From positions 248,001 to 312,000 of the forward strand of contig NC_089448.1 of NCBI RefSeq assembly GCF_026210795.1: a DNA stretch of 64,000 nucleotides, in the 5' to 3' direction. Numbering within the stretch: position 1 is the stretch's first letter; each line of letters begins with the position of its first letter. Below the pieces are notes generated by a model. It made no database searches and was not told the DNA's origin. It worked only from the letters and a program-made list of their open reading frames with translations. The translations under genes and the position numbers were made by a program. Shown piece by piece: positions 44,057 to 56,015 of the stretch. The DNA is from Rhizophagus irregularis (lineage: Eukaryota; Glomeromycota; Glomeromycetes; Glomerales; Glomeraceae).

Positions 44057-45420
44057 ACAAAAACCATTCCGTGATCATTTCGAAGATTGTTGAAACTTGA
44101 AATTAACGGTAAACAAATATTTTTGGGATATTTTAAAGACAAAGAAAAATGACGCAAGCAATTGAGAAATTGATAAAAGACGAAGGAATTTGATTGTTAA
44201 ACAAAGTTACAAAGAATTTCAGAAACTTGGTTTAGCAAATAAACAGGCTGAGGGTGAAAAGAGAATCGACGTAAGTTAAAGACAGAAAAAATGTTACAAA
44301 TTCATTATTAACCTTATTAGATAAAGAATTTATATCATTATGCGACAAGTAATAAGCATAAGAATTATTGAGGCGAAAATGGTAGCAGGTAGCGAAGAGT
44401 TTAAAAAGAATACATGATGTTTAGTACGTTTTTCTCTTATTTTATTTCTTAACGTGATTAGTCTATAATTTATATAGTTTAACACAAATAAACAAAACTT
44501 AATTCTATCTATCCAAACTAAATTCACTAAATAAATTTGTATTTATTAACATTACAGCTTTATTTATGCCATTGAAATATTATACCTTCGGTTATTTTTA
44601 TGGTCTTAAAAAAATTCAGTAATAATCACGATCATATGATAATTGCTACATTTGAGCATTCGAATAGGAATCTTTTTTTTAGATAAACCTCTCTCTTAAT
44701 ACTCCATTTTTTGTCCTTTGAATAGCAATTTAATCATATTATCAAGGGCAAATGTTACTGAACTGTTTTATCATTATTGGCGAACTCATATAAAATCATT
44801 TCTGTCATCAGGATTGCCTAAATACTTGTTATTCCATAGGTATCTGAAATATTCACCGATGACTTGAGGCCCCCCCGAAGTAGTGTATATGGAGTATTTA
44901 TTAGATATCCATGAAATAAAAGACTTATCTTATTGTACATCGCACCGATGGATTTTATAATTTTTTATACTTTTTTTATACCGGTGGAGTAATTTACAAA
45001 AAAATAATACCGATGGAATAATTTGGTATCACCTAATTTTTTTCCTTAAAATATATATAATTTTGAAACAATAAACTATAACAAGGAATACATTAAATCC
45101 TAATGACATGGTAAACACATAATTTAAAATGATTACTCTATCTTTATATATATCTATTAATCACTTTTTCGTGTCATGTGATATTTTTTTATATAAAATT
45201 CTTTTATATTAAGTTTTATACTACAAAAAAGAACTTTTTTTTCATAATGACATATTACACCATTACTAAATACTAACATACATTATAATCATTCCTATTT
45301 ATTATAACACGTTTTTTATTAAATGCTTAAATGAAATACATTTCTATAAAATGATTAATTCTGATAAAATATATAATTAACAATTAAAATGTTAACATCG
45401 TAAATGTGGTAACATAGTAT
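43121..45420. other. Intergenic region with decayed pieces and a 30-T run
   Basis: A minus-strand remnant near 43690-43550 reads NREDDDNSMDFNPINSVI and continues with an in-frame TGA. A run of 30 T lies at 44026-44055. Plus-strand fragments near 44080-44280 look like broken coding sequence, unassigned. ACCGATGGA/ACCGGTGGAGTAATTT occurs three times at 44943-45030. The 3' flank near 45170-45260 resembles the flanks downstream of the other F-box genes. Confidence 0.35.
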
Positions 45421-46926
45421 TCATATCTTATAGTCCAAATTTACTACATTTTTAAAACATTCGCATCTAAGATCTTTAATTACTCCATTATTTTTATATA
45501 TATTAATCAATTTTATAAATTTTGTTTTTTCATTTTTTTTATAAATAACATTACTAGTAGATGTAAGTATGGAAAGTGCAGGTCGGCCTCTCCATTTTTC
45601 TAAAAATTCTTTCAAGGCGCCCAAAGAAAATTTAACATCAAAAAGAATTCTAATTTCTCTTAAATTAGTTGGTGCTGATCTAACCAATAATTTTAATAAT
45701 TCTTTTCCATTTTCTAAAAGTGGTTCATCACCTTTTACATTATCCATTGTATATATAGCTAATATTAATGACTTCAAATTTTGACAAATTTTTAATAATT
45801 TCTCAAATTCATTAAAATGCTGCTTTGATGATGGAAATTCAAGAGACAAATATTCAATTGAAAGACACTTTTCATAAACTTTGCGAATAAACATGAGAGA
45901 GTATTCATTAAATTTTTCATGATGGTCTACATCATCAATATCATGGTGACGGTAAAGATAAATTTTCTTTAAATGTCCTCCACTATTTTCGATTATAATA
46001 GAAGCTGCTTTTAATTCATAATAATCTGTTTCAAGAATCTCAAGATCATGATAAACGCAAATTTTTAATTGTTCTTCACTGAAACTATTTAATCCAACTC
46101 TCAATCTTTTTAGTTTATGAAATTTTGGGAATACCTTTGGTGATGAGCGACTCATAAATTGAAAGATAATATTTAAATGAATGATAATGTTTGCACTTTT
46201 TTCTAATGCAAAAAGAATCTCTTTGTATAGGTCCGGTTCGAGAATAATAACTGGAAGATACCCAACATCTCTCCATTCAAAATACTTTAAATTTTTCTGA
46301 ACTCCAATTAGTTCAGCAATCCCATGAAACCCGTTTGCTTTTGTATTAACAATGATGAGTCTTTGTATATATTGAGAAATATGTGCTAAGCTATAAAAGT
46401 ATGAAGAGTCTATTGATGTGTCGCATTTTAATTCGCAAAGTGATTCAGAACGAAGCATAGCTTCTGGATGATGAAATATTTGATGTCTAATAATTGATTT
46501 CATATCCAAATACTTTAACTCTGGGAATTTCTTCATAAAAAGATGATAAAATTCTTGTTCCAAAAGACATTGCGCATGAGCTAATGATGTTGCAGTAGAA
46601 ATTATAGATTTCATAGTATCTGTATTAATACTTCTACAGAATGATAAATAATCAAACAAAAGTGTTTGGTATGAAAATGACGGCAGTCGGATTCTGTATC
46701 TCATTAGAGATTCTTTAGCATTATCAGATAAATAGGAAACAATGATTACAAATAAATACTTTTTCTTATTATAATTGATATAATAGTTCCAAGGATTCCT
46801 CCATAAAACTGGAATCACTGTTTTACACCAAAATCTATTGACCATTAGACATGAAAAGAGGGATTTTGAATCATCTCGTAATTCTTTAAATATTAATAAA
46901 AGAATATCTTCATTGAGTTTTGACAT
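45421..46926 (-). CDS. F-box protein, cluster member 4
   Basis: Intronless, 501 aa, start MSKLNEDILLLIFKELRDD. The F-box core VNRFWCKTVIPVLWRNPW is intact with several conservative changes against the paralogs. Landmarks: CRSINTDTMKSI, ELKYLDMKSIIRHQIF (one extra residue), CDTSIDSSYFYSLAH, SIEYLSLEFPSSKQHFNEF, SAPTNLREIRI, WRGRPALSILTS. An acidic HHDIDDVDHHEKF insertion lies near residue 340. Probable SCF adaptor. It is the upstream-most member of the cluster. Confidence 0.9.
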   Translation of the reverse strand: MSKLNEDILLLIFKELRDDSKSLFSCLMVNRFWCKTVIPVLWRNPWNYYINYNKKKYLFVIIVSYLSDNAKESLMRYRIRLPSFSYQTLLFDYLSFCRSINTDTMKSIISTATSLAHAQCLLEQEFYHLFMKKFPELKYLDMKSIIRHQIFHHPEAMLRSESLCELKCDTSIDSSYFYSLAHISQYIQRLIIVNTKANGFHGIAELIGVQKNLKYFEWRDVGYLPVIILEPDLYKEILFALEKSANIIIHLNIIFQFMSRSSPKVFPKFHKLKRLRVGLNSFSEEQLKICVYHDLEILETDYYELKAASIIIENSGGHLKKIYLYRHHDIDDVDHHEKFNEYSLMFIRKVYEKCLSIEYLSLEFPSSKQHFNEFEKLLKICQNLKSLILAIYTMDNVKGDEPLLENGKELLKLLVRSAPTNLREIRILFDVKFSLGALKEFLEKWRGRPALSILTSTSNVIYKKNEKTKFIKLINIYKNNGVIKDLRCECFKNVVNLDYKI

Positions 46927-47019
46927 TCTTTATGCAATAATAATGAAAAAGGCTTAGAATAAATTTCTTATAAAATATTTTTTAAAAAGGAAACTTTAAA
47001 AATGGTTTAATAAAACAAC

Positions 47020-47170
47020 AAAAAAAATTTTTTTTCTTTTTTTTTAAGAAAAAAATAAAAAAAAAACTAATTTTCGACATTTATGTGATTGTTCGTGCGA
47101 CTGTGATGATGATCAAATAACTAAATTATTACGCCAAATGACGAGATCTTACAGTCCCATGTAAAGTTGG
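47020..47170 (-). promoter_or_regulatory. Conserved upstream block, copy for the gene at 45421
   Basis: A T-run/A-run tract (47022-47065) is followed by GATTGTTCGTGCGACTGTGA, TGATGATCAAATAACT, ATTACGCCAAATGACGAG and CCCATGTAAAGTTGG. Same motif order and distance from the ATG as in the other members. Confidence 0.5.
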
Positions 47171-47476
47171 TGACGTCCAGTTATTGAAGATGTGTCTAGT
47201 ATTTAGATTTTTAAGTCCATGCGATAGATTCCAATTTAAATACTTCGACTATGACAACTAACGCTATTATTTTTTCAATTTTTTGCAGTAAGTGTGGAAG
47301 ATGGAGGTTGTTTCATAAGAATGAGTATATATATATTCTTATGCGGTAAGGGGATATTCAATCAATTTGATCAACTGTGCATACCCGTACTGAATATTCT
47401 TCTACCGCCTATGAATTCCTCTTAGGTATCTAATGATTATATGTATATTCAGCACGGAACTATAAAAATACCAGTA

Positions 47477-47740
47477 TCAATTTGACGACGAAAATCTATA
47501 TAGTATAGTTTTTATCCAGTATAGCTTTTTATCTATACGGTATATTTCATTTTCATATTCTTCTTCTATTCCATTGACTTGTCCCATTTCTACTTGAGAT
47601 AATTCTGTATATAATTTTGTAAACTCTTTTGAATATTTCTTTTCTTCTTCAATATCCGTTCTATTATTTTCTTCATTATCATTTCCTTCTTTTTTGATTC
47701 TATAATTAATAAAGGTATATTTTTTATTGTTTATTTTCAT
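47477..47740 (-). CDS. Small charged hypothetical protein or exon
   Basis: An 87-codon frame, Glu/Lys/Asn-rich (KKEGNDNEENNRTDIEEEKK), with IYRIDKKLYWIKTIL near the end. No family recognised and no neighbouring exon found. It may be a chance frame or a relic; its composition is more protein-like than most short frames here. Confidence 0.25.
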   Translation of the reverse strand: MKINNKKYTFINYRIKKEGNDNEENNRTDIEEEKKYSKEFTKLYTELSQVEMGQVNGIEEEYENEIYRIDKKLYWIKTILYRFSSSN

Positions 47741-47869
47741 TTCTATCTTATATTTTATTTCTTACTAACTTTATTTTTTTTTTTACTTCATAGTTTTATT
47801 TTTACTTGGTTTCTTATCATTACTATCTTTTGTTACCCAACCTCCTATCATGATCTTTTTTTATTTTTT

Positions 47870-48450
47870 GTCTCTCATCATTTTTCACCTCCTATTACTT
47901 CTCATTATTCTATTACTTTTTATCTCCCATTATTTTCTATTACATCTTTTCATTTTCCATTTTCTCTTTTCTCTCCTGTTTACTTCCCATCATTTCCTTT
48001 TGTCTCTCATCGCTCCTTTTCATCTCTCATTACTCCTCTTCATATTCTCATCACTTCTTTTCATCTCCCATCACTCCTCTTTATCTTCTCATTACTTCTT
48101 TTCGTCTCCCATTACCTCCTATCACTCCTTTTCATCTCCCATCACTCCTCACTCCTCTTCATCTTCTTATTACTCCTTTTCATATCCCATCACTCCTCTT
48201 CATCTTTCCATTACTCCTCTTTATCTTCCCATTACTCCTTTTCGACTTTTAACTTCCCATCATTCCTCTTCTTCTTCTCATCACTCCTTTTCGTCTCCCA
48301 TCACTCCTTTTTATCTCTCATCACTCTTTTTCATCTCCCATCACTCTTTTTCGTCTCCCATCACTCTTTTTCGTCTCCCATCACTCTTTTCCGTCTCCCA
48401 TCACTCCTCTTCATCTACCATCATGCCATATTTCTCCTTTTTGTTTCCTA
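47870..48450. repeat. Pyrimidine-rich minisatellite, ~18-20-bp unit
   Basis: Dozens of variants of CATCTCCCATCACTCYTTTT follow one another. The plus strand is almost entirely C/T with occasional A and G. The long Ser/Phe/His-rich open frame across it (47850-48620) is a product of the repeat and not called as a gene. Confidence 0.85.
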
Positions 48451-49174
48451 TCACTTCTCACTACTCTTTTTACTCCCTTTCATCATCTATTACTTTCCAT
48501 TACTTCATTATTATTTCATTATTTATTAGCATCTTTCTTCTTGATCATTATAATTTACTTATCTTTTTATTTATTGCTATTGTTTCTTTTATTTGTATCA
48601 CTTCATTAAAAATACAGTGATTTATTCTTTAAAATCGTAAATGTGTAACTTAAATTTTAATATTTGCAAATAAAATTTCATTAGATAAGATTATTTTGAA
48701 GAAATATGTTTGCAAAATTTTTTTTTTAAAATATCTTTTGCGATAAAATTTTTAGCTGATCAAAAATTAGCTAAGCTAAAAAAATCAGCTGTCAGCCGAT
48801 TAATAAATTTACTCTATATATTGTACATCATGTGACATATTTGGAAAAAACCCCCAGGTGACAATTGCCCAGGATATGTTTTAGCAATTTCCTCAAATTT
48901 TTACTATTTTACTATTTTAACTTATAATAAACTGAAATCTGCCATTTCTCTATACTAAATTTACTCATTATAAATAGGAAAAAATCATTTGTCTATTCAT
49001 TTTATTTAAGAAAAAACTGGATTTAAAAATTTATTTATTTTAACAAAGCTTATTCATAAAGAAGAAATCAACAATTTGTATATTTATAAATTGAAGTCAT
49101 TTTTTTTTACAATAACATTCACTTAAAAGATCTTTTAAAAGCATATCAAGCTTCCCCATGAAAATAACCTCTTG
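48451..49174. other. Intergenic DNA, nothing recognised
   Basis: AT-rich stretch between the minisatellite and the degenerate repeats. No supported feature. Confidence 0.4.
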
Positions 49175-49516
49175 TTAATTGACAATGTTATAACAATTTT
49201 ATGAAATGTTATTACATTGGAGGTAAAATGTAGAATTTTCATAAAAATGCACCATTTGCAAGAAAATCAGAATATTTGACAAAAAAAAGCAAAATTTGAT
49301 TTTAATTGACAGTGTTAATGTGGTATAACAATGTTGTGAAATGTTATAATATATTACATTTGAAGTATAATGCAGCATTTTCCCAAATTTTCTTAAAATT
49401 TGCTAAATTGAACAATGTTGTAACAATACTATTCCAAAAAATTGCTTAGCATAATGCAGCATTTTCCACAATTTCCCACCATTTTTCAGGAAAATGTGGA
49501 ATTTGCATTTTTTGAA
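49175..49516. repeat. Degenerate direct repeats left of the large transposon
   Basis: The phrase ATTGACARTGTTRTAACAA... followed by ATGCAGCATTTTCC-like sequence occurs three times (near 49178, 49305 and 49405). Not coding. This is the sequence into which the element at 49525 inserted, on its left side. Confidence 0.5.
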
Positions 49517-49524
49517 ATTTGGAC

Positions 49525-52500
49525 AGGACCCAGAAATATATATATAGGGGTAGGGTTTACCAATGAGTCGCCATCATAGTGGAGTTGGGCAGAGTAAGGT
49601 TTTGATTTGCGTATAATTTAGGATTTTTTGTCCATAGTTAGGTCATCAGATTGCGTATTTTTTACCAAAATTTTTATATGTAAGAGATTTAGTTTGCATA
49701 TTTTCGCCTATATTTGGCCGATCACATATATATATAGTATATCATGTACTTATTTGGCAAACTGCATTGTAATATTTACTTTAATTGAAATGTAAATCAA
49801 CTGATTGCGACATTCTTGTTCTTTTTCAAAAAGAAAAAAAATTTTTCAGATTTTTTTATTCTAGTTTGTACATGTAAATAGTATGACAAATTGGAAATAT
49901 AATTTTGAAAGACTTTCTAAACACAAATATGTTGCACATATTATACATCCCAAGAAAGTAATATGCATTTGTGGTAAAACAATAACACTCAACCGAAAAT
50001 GGGAAGAAGATTATCTTGACCGTCATGTTCGGCATTCTGGATGTAAAGCTGATGAAGGACAAAGGACACTTTATAATTGGTTTAAACCAAAAAAAGAGCG
50101 ACAAATTGAAGAAGCTAAAGATGTTGATGAAGAAGAAGAATATGATTCTGACGTATATGATAATATGGATGATGATGATCTAATCCAAATTGATGAAACA
50201 TTAAGCAAAGATCAAATGCAAGAATTATCAGCTATCGAAACTTTAAATATAAATGAAAAAAATACTAAAAAAAGATATTATTGTATTGGTCTCCGATCTG
50301 CAGAAATATCAAGATATATTCAGCGAACTCCTGCACAATTTGGTGGTTCTCGTCATGTTGAGGTTATTGCACGTGAACTTTTTCCAAATTTATTTTCACA
50401 GAAATTTAGTAGGAAAAAATTGAATGCAAAACAAAAAAAGCTATTGAATCGTACATTATTTGCAGAATCTGTGTGGAAAATTGATCGAGCAAGTATGCAT
50501 TATATTCTATTTGTCATAATTAATACATTATTATTAACAATCCTTTTAAATAAGGTAATGCTGTTCGTGCAAAAAGTTGTACTGGAATTTCTGGAAAAGA
50601 TAATGTGTGTGCTGAATGCTTTGCTATTCGATACAATCAAATTTTATGCAATAAAATTGTTCGTCCCTCACCATTACCTATTAATGTCAAGTTTACTCCG
50701 AAACACTATTGGAAAGATAATCCTCTAAAATATTTTCTCCAAAATCTTGATCTTCGTGATATGTGGAATGTACTTAATAATGAATCAGAAAATGTACCAG
50801 AAAACCCATGGATTGTTCTTGCTGATAAGGCATTAAAAGGTGCTTTTAAGGATACACCGGTATTTACTGGTCTTTGTGAAGTAATGGGCAATGCAATTGA
50901 GAGAAAAATGAAAAACAAAAGCAAAAGAAATTTGAAATATAGTGAAGAGTTTACAAGTTTTCTAGTCATATTAGGAGGATTTAGTACAAGGGCCTTGGAT
51001 TTGTTTCGCCAAAATTTAGAAGGCAGAACGATTCAGTCAATCCGGTATATTAATTTTTAATTTTTTTTTTAAACTCCAGTAAATAGCAAATTTATATATG
51101 GATACGTTAAGAAAATCATTTTATATGCATGTTGTTAATCTTACATAATTTTGATTTTAAATTTCATGTTTATAGACATTTGAGAAGGAATAGTGAAGAC
51201 CATTTAACCAATCCAGATTTGTGTTTTGAAAATGTTGCTAGGTTTAAGCAGTTAATTGATTCAATTCAATATAATGGTCCAGTAGTAGTGATGACTGATA
51301 ATACCAAGTTAAAATCTCGTCTTCGATATTCACCTACTTTTGGATGTATTATTGGATCCGTATTTCCTGTAGAAGAGACAAAAATTAATGTGTATGCTGA
51401 TATTCCCAATATAATTAGTAAAATTAAAAATGAAAAGGCTATTGCTAAAGATGTTCGTGCTTACATGTTACAGGTATTATTAAAATGTTTAAATTTTATT
51501 CTTTTAAATTTAATAAGAAAATTAATTTAATATTCTAATGGTAATAGATTCCTTTACCAAAATTTCCACCTATCGCCGTCGAAATAATACCAAATAAAGG
51601 AAATGATAATTCAAAAACCATTAGTCAATTGCATAAGAAGCTTATTCAAGAAATTGCTTTTCAGCTTGAAATCCATATATTATCCATTGGTTCTGATGGT
51701 GCTATTACTGAATTTCAAGCACAACAATCAATAATAGATATTCAAACTTCCCAAAGACTTTTTATTCGTGAACCAACATTAAATATTAATTTTTCCTGCC
51801 CCATTTTTGATAAGATTGGTCCAGTAGTTCGGGTTCAAGACCCAAAACACGCAAAAAAAACTGCAAGAAATGCGATAATATCTGGAGCTCAGCTTTTAAC
51901 TTTTGGAATATCTTCAGTCCGATATGATCATCTTCTTACTTTAATTAAACAGCACGATTCAATTATGTACAAAAATGATGTAATCAAATTAGATAAGCAA
52001 GACGATGCTGCTGCTTATCGAACTTTTTGTTCTGCAAATTTTAAGCAATGTCTTACACATGATTTTCAAGTAAAAGTAGGAATGAAAGGAACTATAATAT
52101 ATTTATTTATCATGGGTACGTAATATTAAACAAATTAAATTAAAATTGATAATTAATATTATTTAAATTAATTTTTATTTTAAATTAATTAATTTTTTAA
52201 CTTTTCATAATTAGGAGAAATTGTAGATTGCTATTTAAATCGTACTATTTCACCAATTGAAAGAGTACGTATGGCAATGACAGGTTACTTTTTTCTTCAT
52301 TTATGGCGCTTTCACATTACAACTCTACACCAAAAATATCTGGACTTTGTATCTATTAAACAAAATTTCCTGGCCGACCAAAGTTTTGCTATTTTTTCTT
52401 CTCTCTGTGAATCAATGGTATTACTTGTAAAAACTCATCGAGACTATTATTCTCAAGTACCTTTTCTTCCTTGGTTGCATAGATCAGAGTCATGCGAGCA

Positions 52501-54264
52501 TTTCTTTGGTGTAGCAAGGCAGATAAATCCGGACTTTGATTTTGCTGAACTTATTCAAATGTTGCCTAAGATTTCACAATACACAAAAGCTCTACGGAAT
52601 GGAAAGTTAAATTTTGATAAGGAAAGATCAGTACGTGAGGGTATATATATTTAACTATAATTAGTATTATAATTCTAATTATTAATAATAATAACTGAAA
52701 AAAAAAATTTTTAGGCTACCTTTTTGACTATACTTCTGAATTGGATAAGCTATCTTTAGAAAAACTTCGCTTATGGCCTAATGACAAGCAAATATCAGAT
52801 ACTATTCATCATTCATATCATCTCGCTCAAGATCTTGCAGAATATGTTGGCATGATTCAACCATTTGATATCTCTGTTGATATTGATACCCCACAGATCC
52901 TTATTGAATCACATGAAATTGATATTTCAAGTTCTGATGTTGACAAGCAATCCCATGATAATAATGATGATGAATACAATTTATCAACTGCTATTGGTGA
53001 GGCTTCTTTAGAAATGAAACAAATTGCTAAAACTAGTGATGATAATGGGTGTGAATTCAATGATGATTTTACTGAAGGCCGTTCACAGTTGGATGGAATT
53101 GCTAAGCCTCCTGAAAATTTGTATATTTTAAATGATGGGGATAGTGGTAAGCTTTATATTAACAATGAATATAAAAATTATATTTATATTACATTTAATA
53201 TTAATATTACCATATTTACTACAGTTGATTTATCATGTCGGTATTTATCCTTCAATAAATTGGATTTTGAATTCTTGTATAATCAGCGAAAATTCCATGA
53301 ATCATATAGTTCAAGACCTCTTGAACGAAAATTTAAAATTGTTGGAGCAAATTCAAGAATAATAACAGAAGATCCAAATTCAATTCAACCAAATATGGCC
53401 AGTCATTTTGTTGCATATTTCATTAAAAATGAAAATCCAGAACAAAGATTCATAACTCAAAGGGAAAAATGATGGAAGGATAATCGAAAAAATATTGCTA
53501 CAACATTAGCACAGTTACACGATCAAGAATTAGCCAAATCTAAAAATAGAAAGAAATTAAATAAAAAAAATGTCCAAGAAAGTTTAATTAAAAGTAAGTT
53601 TTTTATATTAGTTTATTAAAGAAATTTATGTTTAAACTATTAACATACATTTTAAAAATAGTTCCAAATATTGAAACTGCAAATATAACTGAAGAATTTC
53701 CATTAATAAAGGGAGATTATTTATTTGTTCGATATGGTTCTCAGATGTGCATCGGACGAGTAGAAGCTTTATATTTTGAGGCTTATAATCACCATTGTTA
53801 TACTGATATGCCTATTAAGGATTTGAACGATATTTCATATATTTCATTACATGTATTTGTTCCTTTACATTTAGAATTATTTACCGATATGGTTAAAGAG
53901 GGTTGTTATATACTCACACATCATATTCCTTCAAACATTATATATCATATTAAACAGAATAGAGTAGTAATTGAAGGAAATTTTCTAAGATTAGTTGGAG
54001 ATGGAAAACAATATTATTTTGATTATTTTGGCAGAAAAGATATTATTGAAAAAATGGTAAAATAGGTTGTTTTTGTAAATGATAAAATTCGTAATACAAT
54101 AAATCATGTGATCTTGAGGTCTGAAATTTTATTTGCGTATTTTTGCAGGATTTTCAATATCAGGTGTCAATTTTGCGTACCGTTCATATAAAAAACCCTT
54201 GCGTACAGCTCATAGTAAATTTTTTTTTCGCCACCTGACCCCTATATGTATATTTCTGGGTCCT
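49525..54264 (+). mobile_element. 4,740-bp DNA transposon with TIRs and perfect 8-bp target duplication
   Basis: The left end AGGACCCAGAAATATA continues to ATAGGGGT, and the right end is its inverted copy with one mismatch in ~27 bp. The 8-bp sequence ATTTGGAC lies directly outside both ends (49517-49524 and 54265-54272). It contains one gene, a predicted transposase in eight exons (49883-54065). Known: 8-bp duplications occur in hAT, P and KDZ superfamilies. The termini do not start YARNG as in hAT. Intact ends, one in-frame stop and an undiverged duplication suggest recent insertion. Confidence 0.88.
49883..54065 (+). CDS. Large multi-exon transposase, P/THAP9-like by local motifs, one in-frame TGA
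   Basis: Exons: 49883-50492, 50555-51044, 51176-51473, 51548-52115, 52215-52640, 52715-53146, 53225-53593, 53662-54065. All junctions are GT-AG and in frame; total 3,597 bp (~1,198 codons). The only in-frame stop is TGA at 53470-53472 (codon ~1024), perhaps from a Trp or Arg codon. N-terminus: a CICGK...H-x3-H-x2-G-C finger-like segment, then an acidic stretch. Candidate catalytic residues: D in VVVMTDN (~408), D in IGSDGA (~516), D-x2-H-x2-K-x2-R-N (~564-573) and E in SESCEHFFGVAR (~750). GSDGA, DPKH and EHFFG recall P/THAP9 enzymes. That is motif-level only; KDZ, hAT or a new type are alternatives. The 53147-53224 intron (78 bp) keeps frame if retained. Confidence 0.72.
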
Positions 54265-54274
54265 ATTTGGACCA

Positions 54275-56015
54275 CACTTTTTTATAACTGGATCTGCAGG
54301 AACTGGTAAATCATTTGTCACATATTTTTTACTAAAAGAATTTGAAAAGAGGAATGATCCTTCTCTTTTACTAGCACAAACTGGAGTAGTTGCATAAAAT
54401 GTTAAAGGTTCTATAATACACTCAGTTCTAAAAATACATGCTACATCAGGTGGTTTTCAAACATTGGCATTTAATGATAAAACATTTAAAGAAAGTCTTA
54501 AAAGAATAAAAATTCTTATAATAGATGAAATAATGGTTTCAGATCAACTATTCAGTTATCTTTCAAATGTTTCTAATACAGGTCGAAAGTGAAAAATTAG
54601 GCATCAATCAGTCACAAATCAGCCACCAATCAGGTAGCTTATTGGCGACTGATCGGTGACTGATTGGCATTTTCACCAAATACTGCCACCAATCAGGCAG
54701 TTTGCTAACTTTTGATCCAGTGATCAGAAAAAGATAAAGTATAGCTCATTGGAATCGTCTTAATAAGACGAATCTAATGGTAATAAAATTGCATTTCTAG
54801 GATTAATAGTTAATAAAAAATTAAATAAAATATAAATGATATTTTTTTATTTTTATATTTTACTTAATTTTTCATCAAGTATTAATCCTAGAAATGTGAT
54901 TTTACTACTATTAGATTCGTCTTATTGAGACTATTTGGTCGATTCCAATGAGCTATATTTCATTCTTTTCTGATCACTAGATCAAAAGTTAGCAAACTGC
55001 CTGATTGGTAACGGTATTTGGTGAAAATGCCGATTGGTGACTGATTGATACCTGATTTTTCACTTTTCAACCTGTGTAGACTGCATTCAAACTCTCAACC
55101 ATTTGGAGGAATAAGTGTTATAGTTCTTGATGATTTGTTTCAACTACCACCAGTAAATGAAAATTATGTTTTTGAATTACCAGTATGAAAATTATTTTAT
55201 CCACTTTTTCTAAGACAATCAAAAAGACAAGAATATGACCCTCAGTATTTTAAATTATTGGAAGAAGTAAGATTTGGAAACATTTTAGAATCATCAAAAA
55301 AATTATTATACAAGAAACTTCAAGAAAGCACAAATAATTTGTCATTAAAAGATGTTACTAGATATAACACACATTGTTGGATATAGGGAAATAGCAGAGC
55401 AAATCAATTTTCAAATTTACAATACTCTTCCAATTGAAATTGAAAAATACTTACTTTCACATTCAAAAGATATTATTAATGAAGATTGGAGAGGTGCAAG
55501 AATATGAAAATTCAGAATATCTGATGAAATATAAAACAAACTTATCTTTTATTGTAAGGTTACAAGTAGGCTGTTGAGTGATGTTCCTTAATAATAAATA
55601 TATTGATAAACAAATCTGTAATGGTACAATTGGTATTGTCACAGATATGAATAAGGAACAAGAAATAGTAAGAGTAGCATTTTGTATAAATAGAGGAATA
55701 GTTGATGTTGAAATATATCTAGAGTTAGTATATTTTAACATTAATGGAACACCTGCATGCAGAATCCAATTTCCACTACAAAATACTTTTGCCTAACAGT
55801 TCATAAAATACAAGCAATAACATTAACAAAGCATCACTTCATTTAGATGACCAAATATTTGCACCAGATCAGGCATATCAGTTGCAATAAGCAGATGTAG
55901 GTTTTTGGATGATGTAATAATTCTTTTTCTTACACTGGATGCATTTAAAGCAGATGAAAAAGTCAAAAAAGAATATATTAGGTTAGAAGAAATTATCTAT
56001 TTAAAATGTCAGGAT
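54275..56015 (+). pseudogene. Helitron-type PIF1 helicase pseudogene
   Basis: Walker A FITGSAGTGKSF at ~54281-54316, Walker B ILIIDEIMVSDQLF at ~54511, then RLHSNSQPFGG and VIVLDDLFQLPPVNENYVFE at ~55078-55185, LRQSKRQEYDPQYFKLLEEV at ~55210-55270, and NKYIDKQICNGTIGIVTD with RIQFPLQNTFA at ~55590-55795. Known: this order is typical of the PIF1/Pif1-like helicase domain of Helitrons. In-frame TAA and TGA stops and frame changes occur throughout. The coding part 5' of Walker A is not visible in the left flank of the large transposon, and the helicase is split by a foldback element (54579-55074). Dead copy. Confidence 0.8.
54579..55074. mobile_element. ~496-bp foldback (near-palindromic) element
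   Basis: Arms of over 200 bp are near-perfect inverted copies, starting CAGGTYGAAA and including GATCAAAAGTTAGCAAACTG and ATTAGATTCGTCTTATT, around a short AT-rich centre. No coding capacity. It sits inside the helicase pseudogene between S-N-V-S and R-L-H codons. Joining TTTCTA to GACTG restores the helicase reading, so a TA-type target duplication is likely but not proven. Confidence 0.8.

Noticed and set aside
47850-48620. 256-codon frame looking like a membrane protein
   Set aside because: Produced entirely by the CT minisatellite; Ser/His/Phe repeats follow the DNA repeat period.
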